From Mesostigma viride (lineage: Eukaryota; Streptophyta; Mesostigmatophyceae; Mesostigmatales; Mesostigmataceae), in the NCBI GenBank assembly GCA_009746045.1, contig RPFO01001098.1, positions 64,001 to 101,604 on the forward strand: 37,604 nucleotides of DNA, read 5' to 3'. Numbering within the stretch: the first letter of the stretch is position 1; the number at the start of each line of letters is the position of its first letter. A program made the translations under genes and the position numbers. Below are positions 20,916-34,795 of the stretch, one piece after another. Below the pieces are notes generated by a model. The model was not told where the DNA came from. It did not search any database and was given only the letters and a program-made list of their open reading frames with translations.

Positions 20916-21648
20916 TCAACTACTTAACTACGATCGTGTTGCGCAAGGGAGAAACCCGAACATCCTGACATCGCCGCGGGCGCCGTACCGTACGGCCTGA
21001 TCGCACCCCCACGAACGAGGGCAAATCCTGAAATCCTGCGGAGCCGCGAGTAACGGCCCGTAACCGCTAGTCTGAACGCCGTCACACCCTCCTAAGATCG
21101 AGTCTTACCTATTCTGAACAGAAGCTGAATTCAGCAAAATGCGCAAGAAATGCCGGGGGGCATATACGGCTGGGAGGAAGAGTTTATACACGAAGGATCT
21201 CTCTCCAAACAAAATACTAGAAATACTAAGGGTTCAGACTGAACGGGAAATTTCGACTGTTCAGACTGAACGAGAAGTGTGCGGAAAATTTAGTTCGAAC
21301 CCTATTTTGAACGGTTTGTCGGTTAAATTTTCGGTTCGGCCTACTTCCCACGCAATTTTCGTGCCAATTTTAGCGGGATGACACAACTGAACGTGTTCAG
21401 ACGGGGAGCGTGGCAAAAAACGGCTAGAAACTGTGAAAAGCAGGGGGCTCAGCCCCAAAAACGGCCGTACGGAACCGAAATTTTTGGGCTCCCGCTGGCC
21501 CCCCCGCCTCGGCGCCCTCGGCCACTGCCCCTTCGCACTGCGCACCCCGCGTGGCGCCGGCGTTCCCGAGGACGCATCCCGCGGGTGTACGCGCCAATCG
21601 CCCGCTCAGGCGCCAAAAAGTCTGGGCCCCGCAGGGGCCCCCAACTTG
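20916..21648 (+). repeat. R2 tandem unit (733 bp)
   Basis: It appears identical or nearly identical to R1, with the same ends and hairpin. Confidence 0.88.
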
Positions 21649-22331
21649 TCAACTACTTAACTACGATCGTGTTGCGCAAGGGAGAACCCGAACATCCTGA
21701 CATCGCCGCGGGCGCCGTACCGTACGGCCTGATCGCACCCCCACGAACGGGGCAAATCCTGAAATCCTGCGGAGCCGCGAGTTACGGCCCGTAACCGCCG
21801 GCCTGAACGCCGTCACACCCTCCTAAGATCGAGTCTCATTCTGAACAGAAGCTGAATTCAGCAAAATGCGCGAGAAATGCCGGGGGCATATACGGCAGGG
21901 GAAAGAGTTTCTTGCCGAAGCAAACATTTACAAGGTTCAGACTGAACGGGAAATTTCAAGTGTTCAGACTGAACGAAAATTTAGTTCGAACACATTTCTG
22001 AACGGTTTTTGGTTAATTTTCGGTTCGGCCTACTTCCCACGCAATTTCGTGCCAATTTTAGCGAGATGACTGACCTGAACGTGTTCAGACGGGGAGCGTG
22101 GAAAAAAACGGCTCGAAACTGTGAAAAGCAGGGGGCTCCGCAAAAACGGCCGTACGAACCGAAATTTTTGGGCTCCCGCTGGCCCCCCCGCCTCGGCGCC
22201 CTCGGCCACTGCCCCTTCGCACTGCGCACCCCGCGTGGCGCCGGCGTTCCCGAGGACGCATCCCGCGGGTGTACGCGCCAATCGCCCGCTCAGGCGCCAA
22301 AAAGTCTGGGCCCCGAGGGGCCCCCAACTTG
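21649..22331 (+). repeat. R3 tandem unit, variant (683 bp)
   Basis: This diverged unit has several small deletions compared with R1. The terminal hairpin keeps its stem but has a two-base loop (GA). Confidence 0.85.
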
Positions 22332-23064
22332 TCAACTACTTAACTACGATCGTGTTGCGCAAGGGAGAAACCCGAACATCCTGACATCGCCGCGGGCGCC
22401 GTACCGTACGGCCTGATCGCACCCCCACGAACGAGGGCAAATCCTGAAATCCTGCGGAGCCGCGAGTAACGGCCCGTAACCGCTAGTCTGAACGCCGTCA
22501 CACCCTCCTAAGATCGAGTCTTACCTATTCTGAACAGAAGCTGAATTCAGCAAAATGCGCAAGAAATGCCGGGGGGCATATACGGCTGGGAGGAAGAGTT
22601 TATACACGAAGGATCTCTCTCCAAACAAAATACTAGAAATACTAAGGGTTCAGACTGAACGGGAAATTTCGACTGTTCAGACTGAACGAGAAGTGTGCGG
22701 AAAATTTAGTTCGAACCCTATTTTGAACGGTTTGTCGGTTAAATTTTCGGTTCGGCCTACTTCCCACGCAATTTTCGTGCCAATTTTAGCGGGATGACAC
22801 AACTGAACGTGTTCAGACGGGGAGCGTGGCAAAAAACGGCTAGAAACTGTGAAAAGCAGGGGGCTCAGCCCCAAAAACGGCCGTACGGAACCGAAATTTT
22901 TGGGCTCCCGCTGGCCCCCCCGCCTCGGCGCCCTCGGCCACTGCCCCTTCGCACTGCGCACCCCGCGTGGCGCCGGCGTTCCCGAGGACGCATCCCGCGG
23001 GTGTACGCGCCAATCGCCCGCTCAGGCGCCAAAAAGTCTGGGCCCCGCAGGGGCCCCCAACTTG
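22332..23064 (+). repeat. R4 tandem unit (733 bp)
   Basis: It is nearly identical to R1/R2, so the diverged R3 is flanked by homogenised copies. Confidence 0.88.
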
Positions 23065-23794
23065 TCAACTACTTAACTACGATCGTGTTGCGCAAGGGAG
23101 AAACCCGAACATCCTGACATCGCCGCGGGCGCCGTACCGTACGGCCTGATCGCACCCCACGAACGAGGGCAAATCCTGAAATCCTGCGGAGCCGCGAGTA
23201 ACGGCCCGTAACCGCTAGTCTGAACGCCGTCACACCCTCCTAAGATCGAGTCTTACCTATTCTGAACAGAAGCTGAATTCAGCAAAATGCGCAAGAAATG
23301 CCGGGGGGCATATACGGCTGGGAGGAAGAGTTTATACACGAAGGATCTCTCTCCAAACAAAATACTAGAAATACTAAGGGTTCAGACTGAACGGGAAATT
23401 TCGACTGTTCAGACTGAACGAGAAGTGTGCGGAAAATTTAGTTCGAACCCTATTTTGAACGGTTTGTCGGTTAAATTTTCGGTTCGGCCTACTTCCCACG
23501 CAATTTTCGTGCCAATTTTAGCGGGATGACACAACTGAACGTGTTCAGACGGGGAGCGTGGCAAAAAACGGCTAGAAACTGTGAAAAGCAGGGGGCTCAG
23601 CCCCAAAAACGGCCGTACGGAACCGAAATTTTTGGGCTCCCGCTGGCCCCCCCCTCGGCGCCCTCGGCCACTGCCCCTTCGCACTGCGCACCCCGCGTGG
23701 CGCCGGCGTTCCCGAGGACGCATCCCGCGGGTGTACGCGCCAATCGCCCGCTCAGGCGCCAAAAAGTCTGGGCCCCGCAGGGGCCCCCAACTTG
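23065..23794 (+). repeat. R5 tandem unit (730 bp)
   Basis: It is like R1 with a few bases missing, in the C-rich stretch near 23645 and in the head. Confidence 0.87.
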
Positions 23795-24479
23795 TCAACT
23801 ACTTAACTACGATCGTGTTGCGCAACGGAGAAACCCGAACATCCTGACATCGCCGCGGGCGCCGTACCGTACGGCCTGATCGCAACCCCACGATCGAGGG
23901 CAATCCTGAAATCCTGCGGAGCCGCGAGTTACGGCCCGTAACCGCCGGCCTGAACGCCGTCACACCCTCCTAAGATCGAGTCTCACATGTTCTGAACGGA
24001 AGCCGAATTCAGCAAAATGCGCGAGAAATGCCGGGGGGCATATACGGCAGGGGGAGTTGTTTGCCGAAGCATCTCTATCCAAACATCCTACTACAAATAC
24101 TAAGGGTTCAGACTGAACGGGAAATTTTGAGTGTTCAGCCTGAACGAAAATTGAGTTCGAACACTTTTCTGAACGGTTTTTGGTTCAATTTTCGGTTCGG
24201 CCTACTTCCCACGCAATTTCCGTGCCAATTTTTGCGAGTTTACTTAACTGAACGTGTTCAGACGGGGAGCATGCCAAAAAAAACGGCTAGAAACTGTGAA
24301 AAGCAGGGGGCTCAGCCCGCAAAACGGCCGTACGAAACCGAAATTTTCGGGCTCCCGCTGGCACCCCCAGCCTTGGACCCTGACAAAAATACGGACTAGA
24401 AGTGTTCAGGTTGAACGGGGACAGTTGGACCGGTCGAACCGTACCAAATTTTAGTTCGCATGCAGGGCGGGGCGAGCGT

Positions 24480-25560
24480 CGCGTCGAACGCACCAGGCTG
24501 GGCAGTGGCAATGGGTAAAGTGAACGTGAATAATAAAAGCGGCATGGTCGGGGCAAAAAATGTTAATGAAACAAAGCGACGTGATGCGGAAGCAACCATA
24601 GTTGTTGCTGGCTGGCGATGGCGGGCGACGTAGCATGTGAAATCGGGATGGGGAATGCGAATTCATGGCTTTTATACATCAAAAGTTTGTATTGGAAGAG
24701 TACGTAGGAAACTTTCTGAGCTGGCGGGGCGTCAACCCCGTGCTACCTGCGTGGGAGAGGTTCGTGTCGCTATGGCATTTGCTGTACAATAGCCAGCGAC
24801 CTGGAAATTGAACGTCGTCATCAGATTGTTTTGTTTCATTGTCGTCATTCTTCAGTTTTACGTATTTCACGCCTTGTAAAATCAGTTTTGCTGTTCATGG
24901 AAGACGTGGCAAACGAATGTCTGGTGTCACCATAGACAATTCGGATTGAGCGCTGGATTGCTTGGCACGGGACGAACGCTGGCGATGGCGATTTGTGTCA
25001 AAGATGTGGTCAATGTATCTGCTTTTATCTAATGTGATTTACGTTTACCGTCATCTTATGCAATTTCCCTTTTTCCAGACGAATTTTCTTGGTCGCAGCG
25101 TGCACATACCGGACCAAGAGTCTGTCTTCCACTGTCGTATCCGTGGGGTGCGTCCTCTTCATTCTCCTTGGGAATGTCATTGCCACGTTATCCGTGTTGC
25201 TTTCTTCTGGAACAGACTGGGCAGGGAAAGCCCATGGTTGCTCATGGATGCTTGCTCATGCACCAATTTTGGGAGTCGTTGACTGCTGTGCTGCACGTGA
25301 ATTTTTACTGGGCTATACGTGCAGGCGGGCAACCATGTGCTGTGCCATATTTTTCTACATGGATTCATCATATTTGCTGTCAAACGTAGGCCCCATTGGC
25401 TTGCACACTGAATTTCACTTTGCTGGCTGTGTATTTTTGATGTCTCATTGTGCAGGCGTGCCCGCTACCTGATCAACCAGGTGTGCTTTGCATTGTGCCA
25501 GCGGGGCCATGTTTGTTTGCTTTGCTTGTGTAGGCAGGCAGGCTGGCAGGGGACATGGGG
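24480..25560 (+). repeat. M', diverged M module of R6
   Basis: Collinear patches match M, including GCTGGCTGGCGATGGC, TACCTGCGTGGGAGAGG and TGATCAACCAGGTG with CAGCGGGGCCAT, separated by substitutions and out-of-frame indels. Like M, it lies directly upstream of a simple-repeat array. It is non-coding as far as I can see. Confidence 0.7.
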
Positions 25561-25598
25561 CACGAGGCTTGGGGCGTGGGGTATGTGGCATGGGTTAG

Positions 25599-26700
<1,102 letters not shown>

Positions 26701-27338
26701 TGCAGGGACATGAAGATGGGTGACGGCGCCGTAACCGAGACGTGTGTGGTGGCAACATGCCGCCTGGATACCAGCTGGCCTTGCTTCGTTAGATACATTT
26801 ATGGCTGCATGTGATGGCGTGCCCTTCCCGTGGTCACAGTGGTCACAGTGAGGGCCTGTGGTTGCATCATACTGGTGGTGGTTATAAAGAAGTTAGCGAA
26901 TACAAAACTGTCTTTCTTAAGATGATTTTGAAGTGGGCATGAGCGATCGTGCACATGCTAACATTTGATGGCCATTCCATGGTGAAGTTGGGAATTGGAT
27001 GGGATTGTTTGATAAAGATGCGGTGGTGTGTCTTAAAATGAGCTGTGCTAATCTCATTATGAAGTGCTCAAGACAACTCATTATAATAAATCAGAGTTGG
27101 AACAAACATTGTCTGTATCATGCCCCAACTTGAACACTACATGAAGTGTGACACCTATGCTACGTGTGTTGCGGGCTAGCTGTGTCAGCAAACAATTTTA
27201 GCTTTTAGCCCTCAAATCGTGTCCAACTCGCGCCTAACAATAGGAGCCAGTTGCACCTTGCATGGTAATGTCCACAAACTAACCTAAAACAGTTTAGTGT
27301 CCATACTGGGACCAAAGCACACTCATATAGGGACTTTG
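26701..27338 (+). repeat. AT-rich tail region of R6
   Basis: This non-coding stretch occupies the position of L in U units. Only patches look similar to L (for example AACAATTTTAGCTTT). No gene or RNA is recognised. Confidence 0.5.
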
Positions 27339-27575
27339 GTCTGGCAGGCCCCCAGCGGCTTGGCCGGCCAGGGCGTCATATTGTGACCTGGCCTGGCCCC
27401 AAGGGCATTCCCAAAAGGGTAGGGAAACATGCCACGAACTACACCCAGATGTTGCTGGATGACCTACTCGTCCCAGCCATAACTCATAAAAAATGCCTAC
27501 AATATTTGGAACGAATCCATGCATCGATGCTCCTACACCAATCAGTTTTCTGCACCGCCATAGCCTCGACTTTGC
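27339..27575 (+). pseudogene. diverged LINE C-terminal fragment in R6
   Basis: The frame from 27383 reads a WPGPKGIPKRVGKH, YTQMLLDDLLVPA region matching the LINE C-terminus at about 18590-18685. A following YLERIH resembles the LINE's FEYRIH. It lacks the RT core. The same fragment followed by R 3' sequence occurs in U3 (11910-12350). Confidence 0.75.
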
Positions 27576-27885
27576 ATGTACGTAATTATTTCGTCCCAGT
27601 GGACCTTTAGCGAGATGACTTGCCTGAATGTGTTCAGATGGGGCGCGTGCCAGGAAACGGCTCGAAGCTGGGAAAAGCAGGGGGCTCCGCCTGCGGACGG
27701 GCCGCACGAAGCCGAAATTTTATGGCTCCCGCTGGCCCCCCCGCCTCGGCGCCTTCGGCCACTGCCCCTTCGCGCAGCGCGCCCCGCGTGGCGCCGGCGT
27801 TCCCGAGGACGCACCCCGCGGGTGTACGCGCCAATCGCCCGCTCAGGCGCCAAAAAGTCCGGGCCCCGAAGGGGCCCCCAACTTG
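27576..27885 (+). repeat. R 3' segment closing R6
   Basis: GC-rich R sequence with the hairpin GGGCCCC-GAA-GGGGCCC and CCAACTTG. It is closer to the segment in U3 than to R1-R5. Confidence 0.8.
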
Positions 27886-28618
27886 TCAACTACTTAACTA
27901 CGATCGTGTTGCGCAAGGGAGAAACCCGAACATCCTGACATCGCCGCGGGCGCCGTACCGTACGGCCTGATCGCACCCCCACGAACGAGGGCAAATCCTG
28001 AAATCCTGCGGAGCCGCGAGTAACGGCCCGTAACCGCTAGTCTGAACGCCGTCACACCCTCCTAAGATCGAGTCTTACCTATTCTGAACAGAAGCTGAAT
28101 TCAGCAAAATGCGCAAGAAATGCCGGGGGGCATATACGGCTGGGAGGAAGAGTTTATACACGAAGGATCTCTCTCCAAACAAAATACTAGAAATACTAAG
28201 GGTTCAGACTGAACGGGAAATTTCGACTGTTCAGACTGAACGAGAAGTGTGCGGAAAATTTAGTTCGAACCCTATTTTGAACGGTTTGTCGGTTAAATTT
28301 TCGGTTCGGCCTACTTCCCACGCAATTTTCGTGCCAATTTTAGCGGGATGACACAACTGAACGTGTTCAGACGGGGAGCGTGGCAAAAAACGGCTAGAAA
28401 CTGTGAAAAGCAGGGGGCTCAGCCCCAAAAACGGCCGTACGGAACCGAAATTTTTGGGCTCCCGCTGGCCCCCCCGCCTCGGCGCCCTCGGCCACTGCCC
28501 CTTCGCACTGCGCACCCCGCGTGGCGCCGGCGTTCCCGAGGACGCATCCCGCGGGTGTACGCGCCAATCGCCCGCTCAGGCGCCAAAAAGTCTGGGCCCC
28601 GCAGGGGCCCCCAACTTG
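27886..28618 (+). repeat. R7 tandem unit (733 bp)
   Basis: It appears essentially identical to R1/R2 although separated from them by R6. It ends at CTTG and is followed by a U unit starting TCCCCTACTAG. Confidence 0.88.
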
Positions 28619-29251
28619 TCCCCTACTAGTAACTACGATTTATGAAGCCCGAAAACTTTGGCCGCGGCCGTAGGCCGAAGGTGGGGCCGTCCCCCGCGCC
28701 CCCTAGCGCGGGAGCGGACGACGTACAGGACCGTAGCGAGATGGCCAATCGCGTAGTACAAAGAAAATCCCCAAACCTTGGAGATCGAGTGTCGTGTTTT
28801 CCTGAACGGGGTCTGAAACGCTGAACATGTTCAGGGTTTCGCGGGCAGGTGGGGCGTCTCGCCAATCCGCGCGGCCTCAGGACATTACGGCGCGTTGACT
28901 ATTTTAAGCGTCAAACAAGCTACTGGCGAACCGATATCTGTACTAAAACTTTTCGGGGCACAGGACGTGGGATGTCAAATTTGATAAGCAAGCGAGACGA
29001 AATGACAGTTACGTGCTGAACGGAAACGTTCGCGCCTGAACAGGGAAAATAGAATCAAACGAGACGGAATTTCGTTACGAACGAAAACGTTCATGAAGCG
29101 TTTAAAGATGTGATGAACGGAAACGTTCACACCTGAACAGGGGAAATAGAATCAGACGAGACTAAGTAAGTAAGTAAATTACTAACTAAATAACTAACTT
29201 AATAACTAACTAAAGAACTAAATAACTAGAATACGTGAGAAATGACACAGA

Positions 29252-30334
29252 ACTGGGAATTATTGGCAAAGCGTGCGGCATGCTCGGGGCGAAAAACAAA
29301 GTGACGTGCTGCGCGAGCAATTTTCCTTGTGCTGGCTGGCGATGGCAGGCAACGTAGGCTAGAAAATTGGGATGGGGAATGCGCAGCCATGGTTTTATAC
29401 GTCAAAATTTTATGTTTGAAGAGCAAGTGCGAAATTTTATGAGCTGGAGGTGCGTCAACGGAGTGATTATACCTGCGTGGGAGAGGTCCGTGTCGCTATG
29501 GCGACCTGGAAATGGAATGTCGTTGTAGATTTGGGTATTGTAGTATCATGCTTAACTGCTTTACGTATTGGGTGCCTAGTGAAATCAGTTTGCTGTTCGT
29601 GGAAGGCTTGGGGTGTGGCCAACGAGCTTCTGCTGTCGCCACATCATATTGGAAAGAACGCTGGATTTTTTGCCACGGGACGTAACCGGCGATGCCGATG
29701 GTGAGGCGTTTGTTTCGATGACCGGGGTAGTACCTGCTCTCTTTCTGATGCATTTTCATGGTTGCGTTCTTTCCATTTCGCCGAATCCACCTAGTCGCAG
29801 CAAAGACATAGCGTAGCAAGGGTCTGCGTTTTATTTTCTTAGCCGTGCAGGACGCCATCTTCATGGTCCTTCGCATGTCCTGTGTGAACGTCCGTTGCCC
29901 AAGGATCTGTGATGCTTTTTTCTGGAATATACTGGGCGGTGAAAGCCCCTCTGGATGCTTGCCTGGTCACGGGTTTGGGGCGTCATTTACTGCTGTACTG
30001 GCTGACATTCATGGTGCTTTCTGCGTAAGCTGACTTGCTTCGCACGTGGATTTTGACTGGACTGAAGAGCGCGTCTGGTAGCATGTTTACGTGGTGTATA
30101 AGGTGATCAATCAACCATTTGTTTATAGAAGGTGTGACAATAGAAGGTGTGTTATATATTTCTTCATCAAGCATGTCAAAAGTAATCTCCACTCGCTAAC
30201 AACCTGAATTTTGCTTTGCTGGGTCTGCTGTGTTTGTGTCTCACTGTGCAGGCTATCCCCTTGGTTGATCAACCAGGTGATGGCAGCGGGGCCATATACT
30301 CTTCTTGGCATTTTTCATCCATGGCATGTCAACC
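29252..30334 (+). repeat. M module of U5
   Basis: A full M copy nearly identical to that of U4. A small insertion (GTGATTATACC) is shared with U6. No gene is called. Confidence 0.75.
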
Positions 30335-31654
30335 AACGCATGCATGCCAGCCCCTCCCACACCCACGCACACATGTTAGCTATACCCCACAAACCCACGC
30401 ATGGATTCCAGCCACCCCCCACATGCCCGCATGCATGCCAGCCACCCCACCAATCCACGCACGCATGCCAGCCACCCCCACACCCACGCACGCATGCCAG
30501 CCACCCCACAACCCACTTATGCATTCCAGCAACCCCCACAGCCACTTACGCATGCCAGCCACCCCCCACCCCCACGCACGCATGGCAGCCACCCCACGAA
30601 CCCACGCACGCGTGCCAGCCCCCCCTTAAAACCACGCATGCATGGCAGCTCCCCACCACACCCACGCATGCATGCCACTCCCCCTGCCAACCACCCACGC
30701 ATGCCAGCCCCCCGACACACGCATGGCAGCCCCCCCCACACCCACGCACGCATGCCAGCCCTACCCCACATGCAGGCATGCATGCCAGCCACCCCCCACA
30801 CCCACGCATGCATGCCAGCCCCTCCCACACCCACGCCCGCATGCCAGCTACCCCACAAACCCACGCATGCATGCCAGCGACCCCCCACATGCACGCATGC
30901 ATGCCAGCCACCCCACCAACCCACGCACGCATGCCAGCCCATCACAAACCCACTTATGCATGCCAGCCACCCCCCACACCCACGTACGCATGCCAGCCAC
31001 CCCACACACCCACGCACGCATGGCAGCCACCCTACCAACCCACACACGCGTGCCAGCCCCCCCCTAACCCCATGCATGCATGGCAGCCCCCCACCACACC
31101 CACGCATGCATGCCACTCCCCCCCACACCCACGCACGCATGCGAGCCCCCCCCACACCCACGCACGCATGCGAGCCCCCCCCACACCCACGCACGCATGC
31201 CAGCCCCACCCCACATGCAGGCATGCATGCCAGCCACCCCCCACACCCACGCATGCATGCCAGCCCCTCCCACACCCACGCCTGCATGCCAGCTACCCCA
31301 CAAACCCACGCATGCATGCCAGCGACCCCCCACATGCACGCATGCATGCCAGCCACCCCACCAACCCACGCACGCATGCCAGCCCATTACAAACCCACTT
31401 ATGCATGCCAGCCACCCCCCACACCCACGTACGCATGCCAGCCACCCCACACACCCACGCACGCATGGCAGCCACCCCACGAACCCACACACGCGTGCCA
31501 GCCCCTCCTAACCCCACGCATGCATGGCAGCCCCCCACCACACCCACGCATGCATGCCACTCCCCCCCACACCCACGCACGCATGCGAGCCCCCCCCACA
31601 CCCACGCACGCATGCGAGGCCCCCCACACCCACGCAAGCATGCCAGCCCCCCCC
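30335..31654. repeat. T5 satellite array
   Basis: 1320 bp with the degenerate left edge and 15-monomer higher-order units; equivalent positions at 30642 and 31080 are 438 bp apart. Confidence 0.93.
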
Positions 31655-32247
31655 ATGAAGTCATAGTGGGCACCACGGAGTCATGCTATGTTTTAATTTT
31701 TTCAATTTAATAATGGGAATGACGGATGGTGCATGTGTGAACAAAGGAATGAAAGGATTGCCACTCAATGAATATTAATTAATGATGAAAATGGGAGTTT
31801 GCATGGGAGTGTTTGGTCCTTATGGCTGGCTTGCAAAAAGCAGTACCCAAATTTCGAAGTATTTGACAGCGAAATATCTGTAAAGTATATCGCATGGTAT
31901 AATTAATTAATGAATGGTACGCTGAAATTCATTGTGCGGGCTCTCTCTGCATGTGATAAACAATTTTAGCTTTGAGGGCATGCAACAAGGCATGCTAGCA
32001 TTAAAATGAAATTAAATTATAACATGACTAGTGGGGAGATCATGTACGACATGTAGCATAATTACGTACATGGCCACAATTGTGCCAATCAGGGCCCTCC
32101 TCTAGGTAGACTGTGCTAGGCAATTACAATTAGACAAATAAGGTCATTCAAAAAGGTTTAATTCTTCACCTACCTCCATCCATCCAGCAAGGGAATATGT
32201 TAGCCAGTGCTACATGATGATCTCCCAACGGAGTCATGTTATGATGC
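31655..32247 (+). repeat. L module of U5
   Basis: It matches L of U4 and U6, with the inverted and forward tail motifs. No gene is seen. Confidence 0.75.
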
Positions 32248-32352
32248 GAAATAGTTCAGGATAAAATTTGTTAGAATTTCACTGGCGATACGAACGTAAC
32301 GAAATTTCCAAGTATCCGACGCCGAAATATCATTGTTGTATCGAATGGTATG

Positions 32353-32728
32353 TTGTCTACATCATGGATGTTGTCTACAGAATTTAGCCAAGCCCTGCCT
32401 ATAACGGGACCCCCATGGATGTTGCATTAAGAATTGAGCCATGCTATGCCATGCAGAGAGATGCTCTCTGTCGAGAAGCCATGTCCTAGCTCTTGTATAG
32501 CCATGATGATCTTCCTCCCTCACAGGCATGCTCCCCCCTTACCTGGGCATAGCGTGATAGACCATGAGGGTGCAGGTGCCCTGGTGCACCTAGAGCAGGG
32601 GTAGCTTACATTCCCACCCTTGCATGAAGTAGCCTAGAATGTATGATAGGCCATATGCCCCTTCTCTGGGCTATGTGCTACATATACTCCCAACGGAGTT
32701 ATGTTACAATTCAATTCAATTCAATTCA
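32353..32728 (+). mobile_element. N, SINE-like retroposon, intact copy in U5
   Basis: 376 bp flanked by ATCGAATGGTATG at 32340-32352 and 32729-32741, ending in AATTC repeats. It provides the empty sites for the LINE (32446-32455) and for MITE 2 (CA at about 32512). Its 3' 57 bp (32672-32728) carry the LINE-like motif GCTACATA, CTCC-CAAC-GGAG, ATGTTACAATTC. It was duplicated with the unit and did not insert independently. Confidence 0.88.
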
Positions 32729-33078
32729 ATCGAATGGTATGCTGAAATTCATTGTGGTCAAGTCCGAGCTGAAAATTTGCCGGTCAGAAATTTCATTTTC
32801 GATACGAACGTGACGAAATTTCCAAGTATCTCACGCTCGGAGAGCTTCCACGGTGTTCACGGGGAAGGGTCCGTTGCGCGTGGCGCACGGCGGCGGTTCG
32901 TCCCGGTCGGAATCGTCCGCTCGCGCGTCCTCCGTGGAAGGGTCTTGGCGCGTCGCGCGGGCCGGTGCGGTTGGCGCCCAGAAGGTCGACTATCGGCCTC
33001 TGGGCCGCTAGCGGCGAGTCACGTCCTCTCAAGTCGGGGAGGGGGGGCGATAGCCCCCCCTCCCCCACTTTTTTCTTG
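32729..33078 (+). repeat. K motif and Ga end of U5
   Basis: As in U4, with the 13-bp hairpin (GATA loop), T6 and CTTG ending at 33078. Confidence 0.8.
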
Positions 33079-33712
33079 TCCCCTACTAGTAACTACGATT
33101 TATGACGCCCGAAAACTTTGGCCGCGGCCGTAGGCCGAAGGTGGGGCCGTCCCCCGCGCCCCCTAGCGCGGGAGCGGACGACGTACAGGACCGTAGCGAG
33201 ATGGCCAATCGCGTAGTACAAAGAAAATCCCCAAACCTTGGAGATCGAGTGTCGTGTTTTCCTGAACGGGGTCTGAAACGCTGAACATGTTCAGGGTTTC
33301 GCGGGCAGGTGGGGCGTCTCGCCAATCCGCGCGGCCTCAGGACATTACGGCGCGTTGACTATTTTAAGCGTCAAACAAGCTACTGGCGAACCGATATCTG
33401 TACTAAAACTTTTCGGGGCACAGGACGTGGGATGTCAAATTTGATAAGCAAGCGAGACGAAATGACAGTTACGTGCTGAACGGAAACGTTCGCGCCTGAA
33501 CAGGGAAATAGAATCAAACGAGACGGAATTTACCGTTACGAACGAAAACGTTCATGAAGCGTTTAAAGATGTGATGAACGGAAACGTTCACACCTGAATA
33601 GGGGAAATAGAATCAGACGAGACTAAGTAAGTAAGTAAATTACTAACTAAATAACTAACTTAATAACTAACTAAAGAACTAAATAACTAGAATACGTGAG
33701 AAATGACACAGA

Positions 33713-34795
33713 ACTGGGAATTATTGGCAAAGCGTGCGGCATGCTCGGGGCGAAAAACAAAGTGACGTGCTGCGCGAGCAATTTTCCTTGTGCTGGCTGG
33801 CGATGGCAGGCAACGTAGGCTAGAAAATTGGGATGGGGAATGCGCAGCCATGGTTTTATACGTCAAAATTTTATGTTTGAAGAGCAAGTGCGAAATTTTA
33901 TGAGCTGGAGGTGCGTCAACGGAGTGATTATACCTGCGTGGGAGAGGTCCGTGTCGCTATGGCGACCTGGAAATGGAATGTCGTTGTAGATTTGGGTATT
34001 GTAGTATCATGCTTAACTGCTTTACGTATTGGGTGCCTAGTGAAATCAGTTTGCTGTTCGTGGAAGGCTTGGGGTGTGGCCAACGAGCTTCTGCTGTCGC
34101 CACATCATATTGGAAAGAACGCTGGATTTTTTGCCACGGGACGTAACCGGCGATGCCGATGGTGAGGCGTTTGTTTCGATGACCGGGGTAGTACCTGCTC
34201 TCTTTCTGATGCATTTTCATGGTTGCGTTCTTTCCATTTCGCCGAATCCACCTAGTCGCAGCAAAGACATAGCGTAGCAAGGGTCTGCGTTTTATTTTCT
34301 TAGCCGTGCAGGACGCCATCTTCATGGTCCTTCGCATGTCCTGTGTGAACGTCCGTTGCCCAAGGATCTGTGATGCTTTTTTCTGGAATATACTGGGCGG
34401 TGAAAGCCCCTCTGGATGCTTGCCTGGTCACGGGTTTGGGGCGTCATTTACTGCTGTACTGGCTGACATTCATGGTGCTTTCTGCGTAAGCTGACTTGCT
34501 TCGCACGTGGATTTTGACTGGACTGAAGAGCGCGTCTGGTAGCATGTTTACGTGGTGTATAAGGTGATCAATCAACCATTTGTTTATAGAAGGTGTGACA
34601 ATAGAAGGTGTGTTATATATTTCTTCATCAAGCATGTCAAAAGTAATCTCCACTCGCTAACAACCTGAATTTTGCTTTGCTGGGTCTGCTGTGTTTGTGT
34701 CTCACTGTGCAGGCTATCCCCTTGGTTGATCAACCAGGTGATGGCAGCGGGGCCATATACTCTTCTTGGCATTTTTCATCCATGGCATGTCAACC
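33713..34795 (+). repeat. M module of U6
   Basis: A full M copy at the 4461-bp offset from U5. No gene is called. Confidence 0.75.

Larger units (their letters stand above)
28619..33078 (+). repeat. composite tandem unit U5 (4460 bp)
   Basis: A complete U unit with the N retroposon but no LINE or MITE: Gb 28619-28954, C 28955-29251, M 29252-30334, T 30335-31654, L 31655-32247, K 32248-32352, N 32353-32728, K/Ga 32729-33078. It is nearly identical to U6 at an offset of about 4461 bp, indicating very recent duplication. Confidence 0.82.

Noticed and set aside
20406-23529. Recurrent 80-codon and 107-codon ORFs in R units
   Set aside because: They overlap on both strands, change in the diverged R3, and show no recognisable domain.
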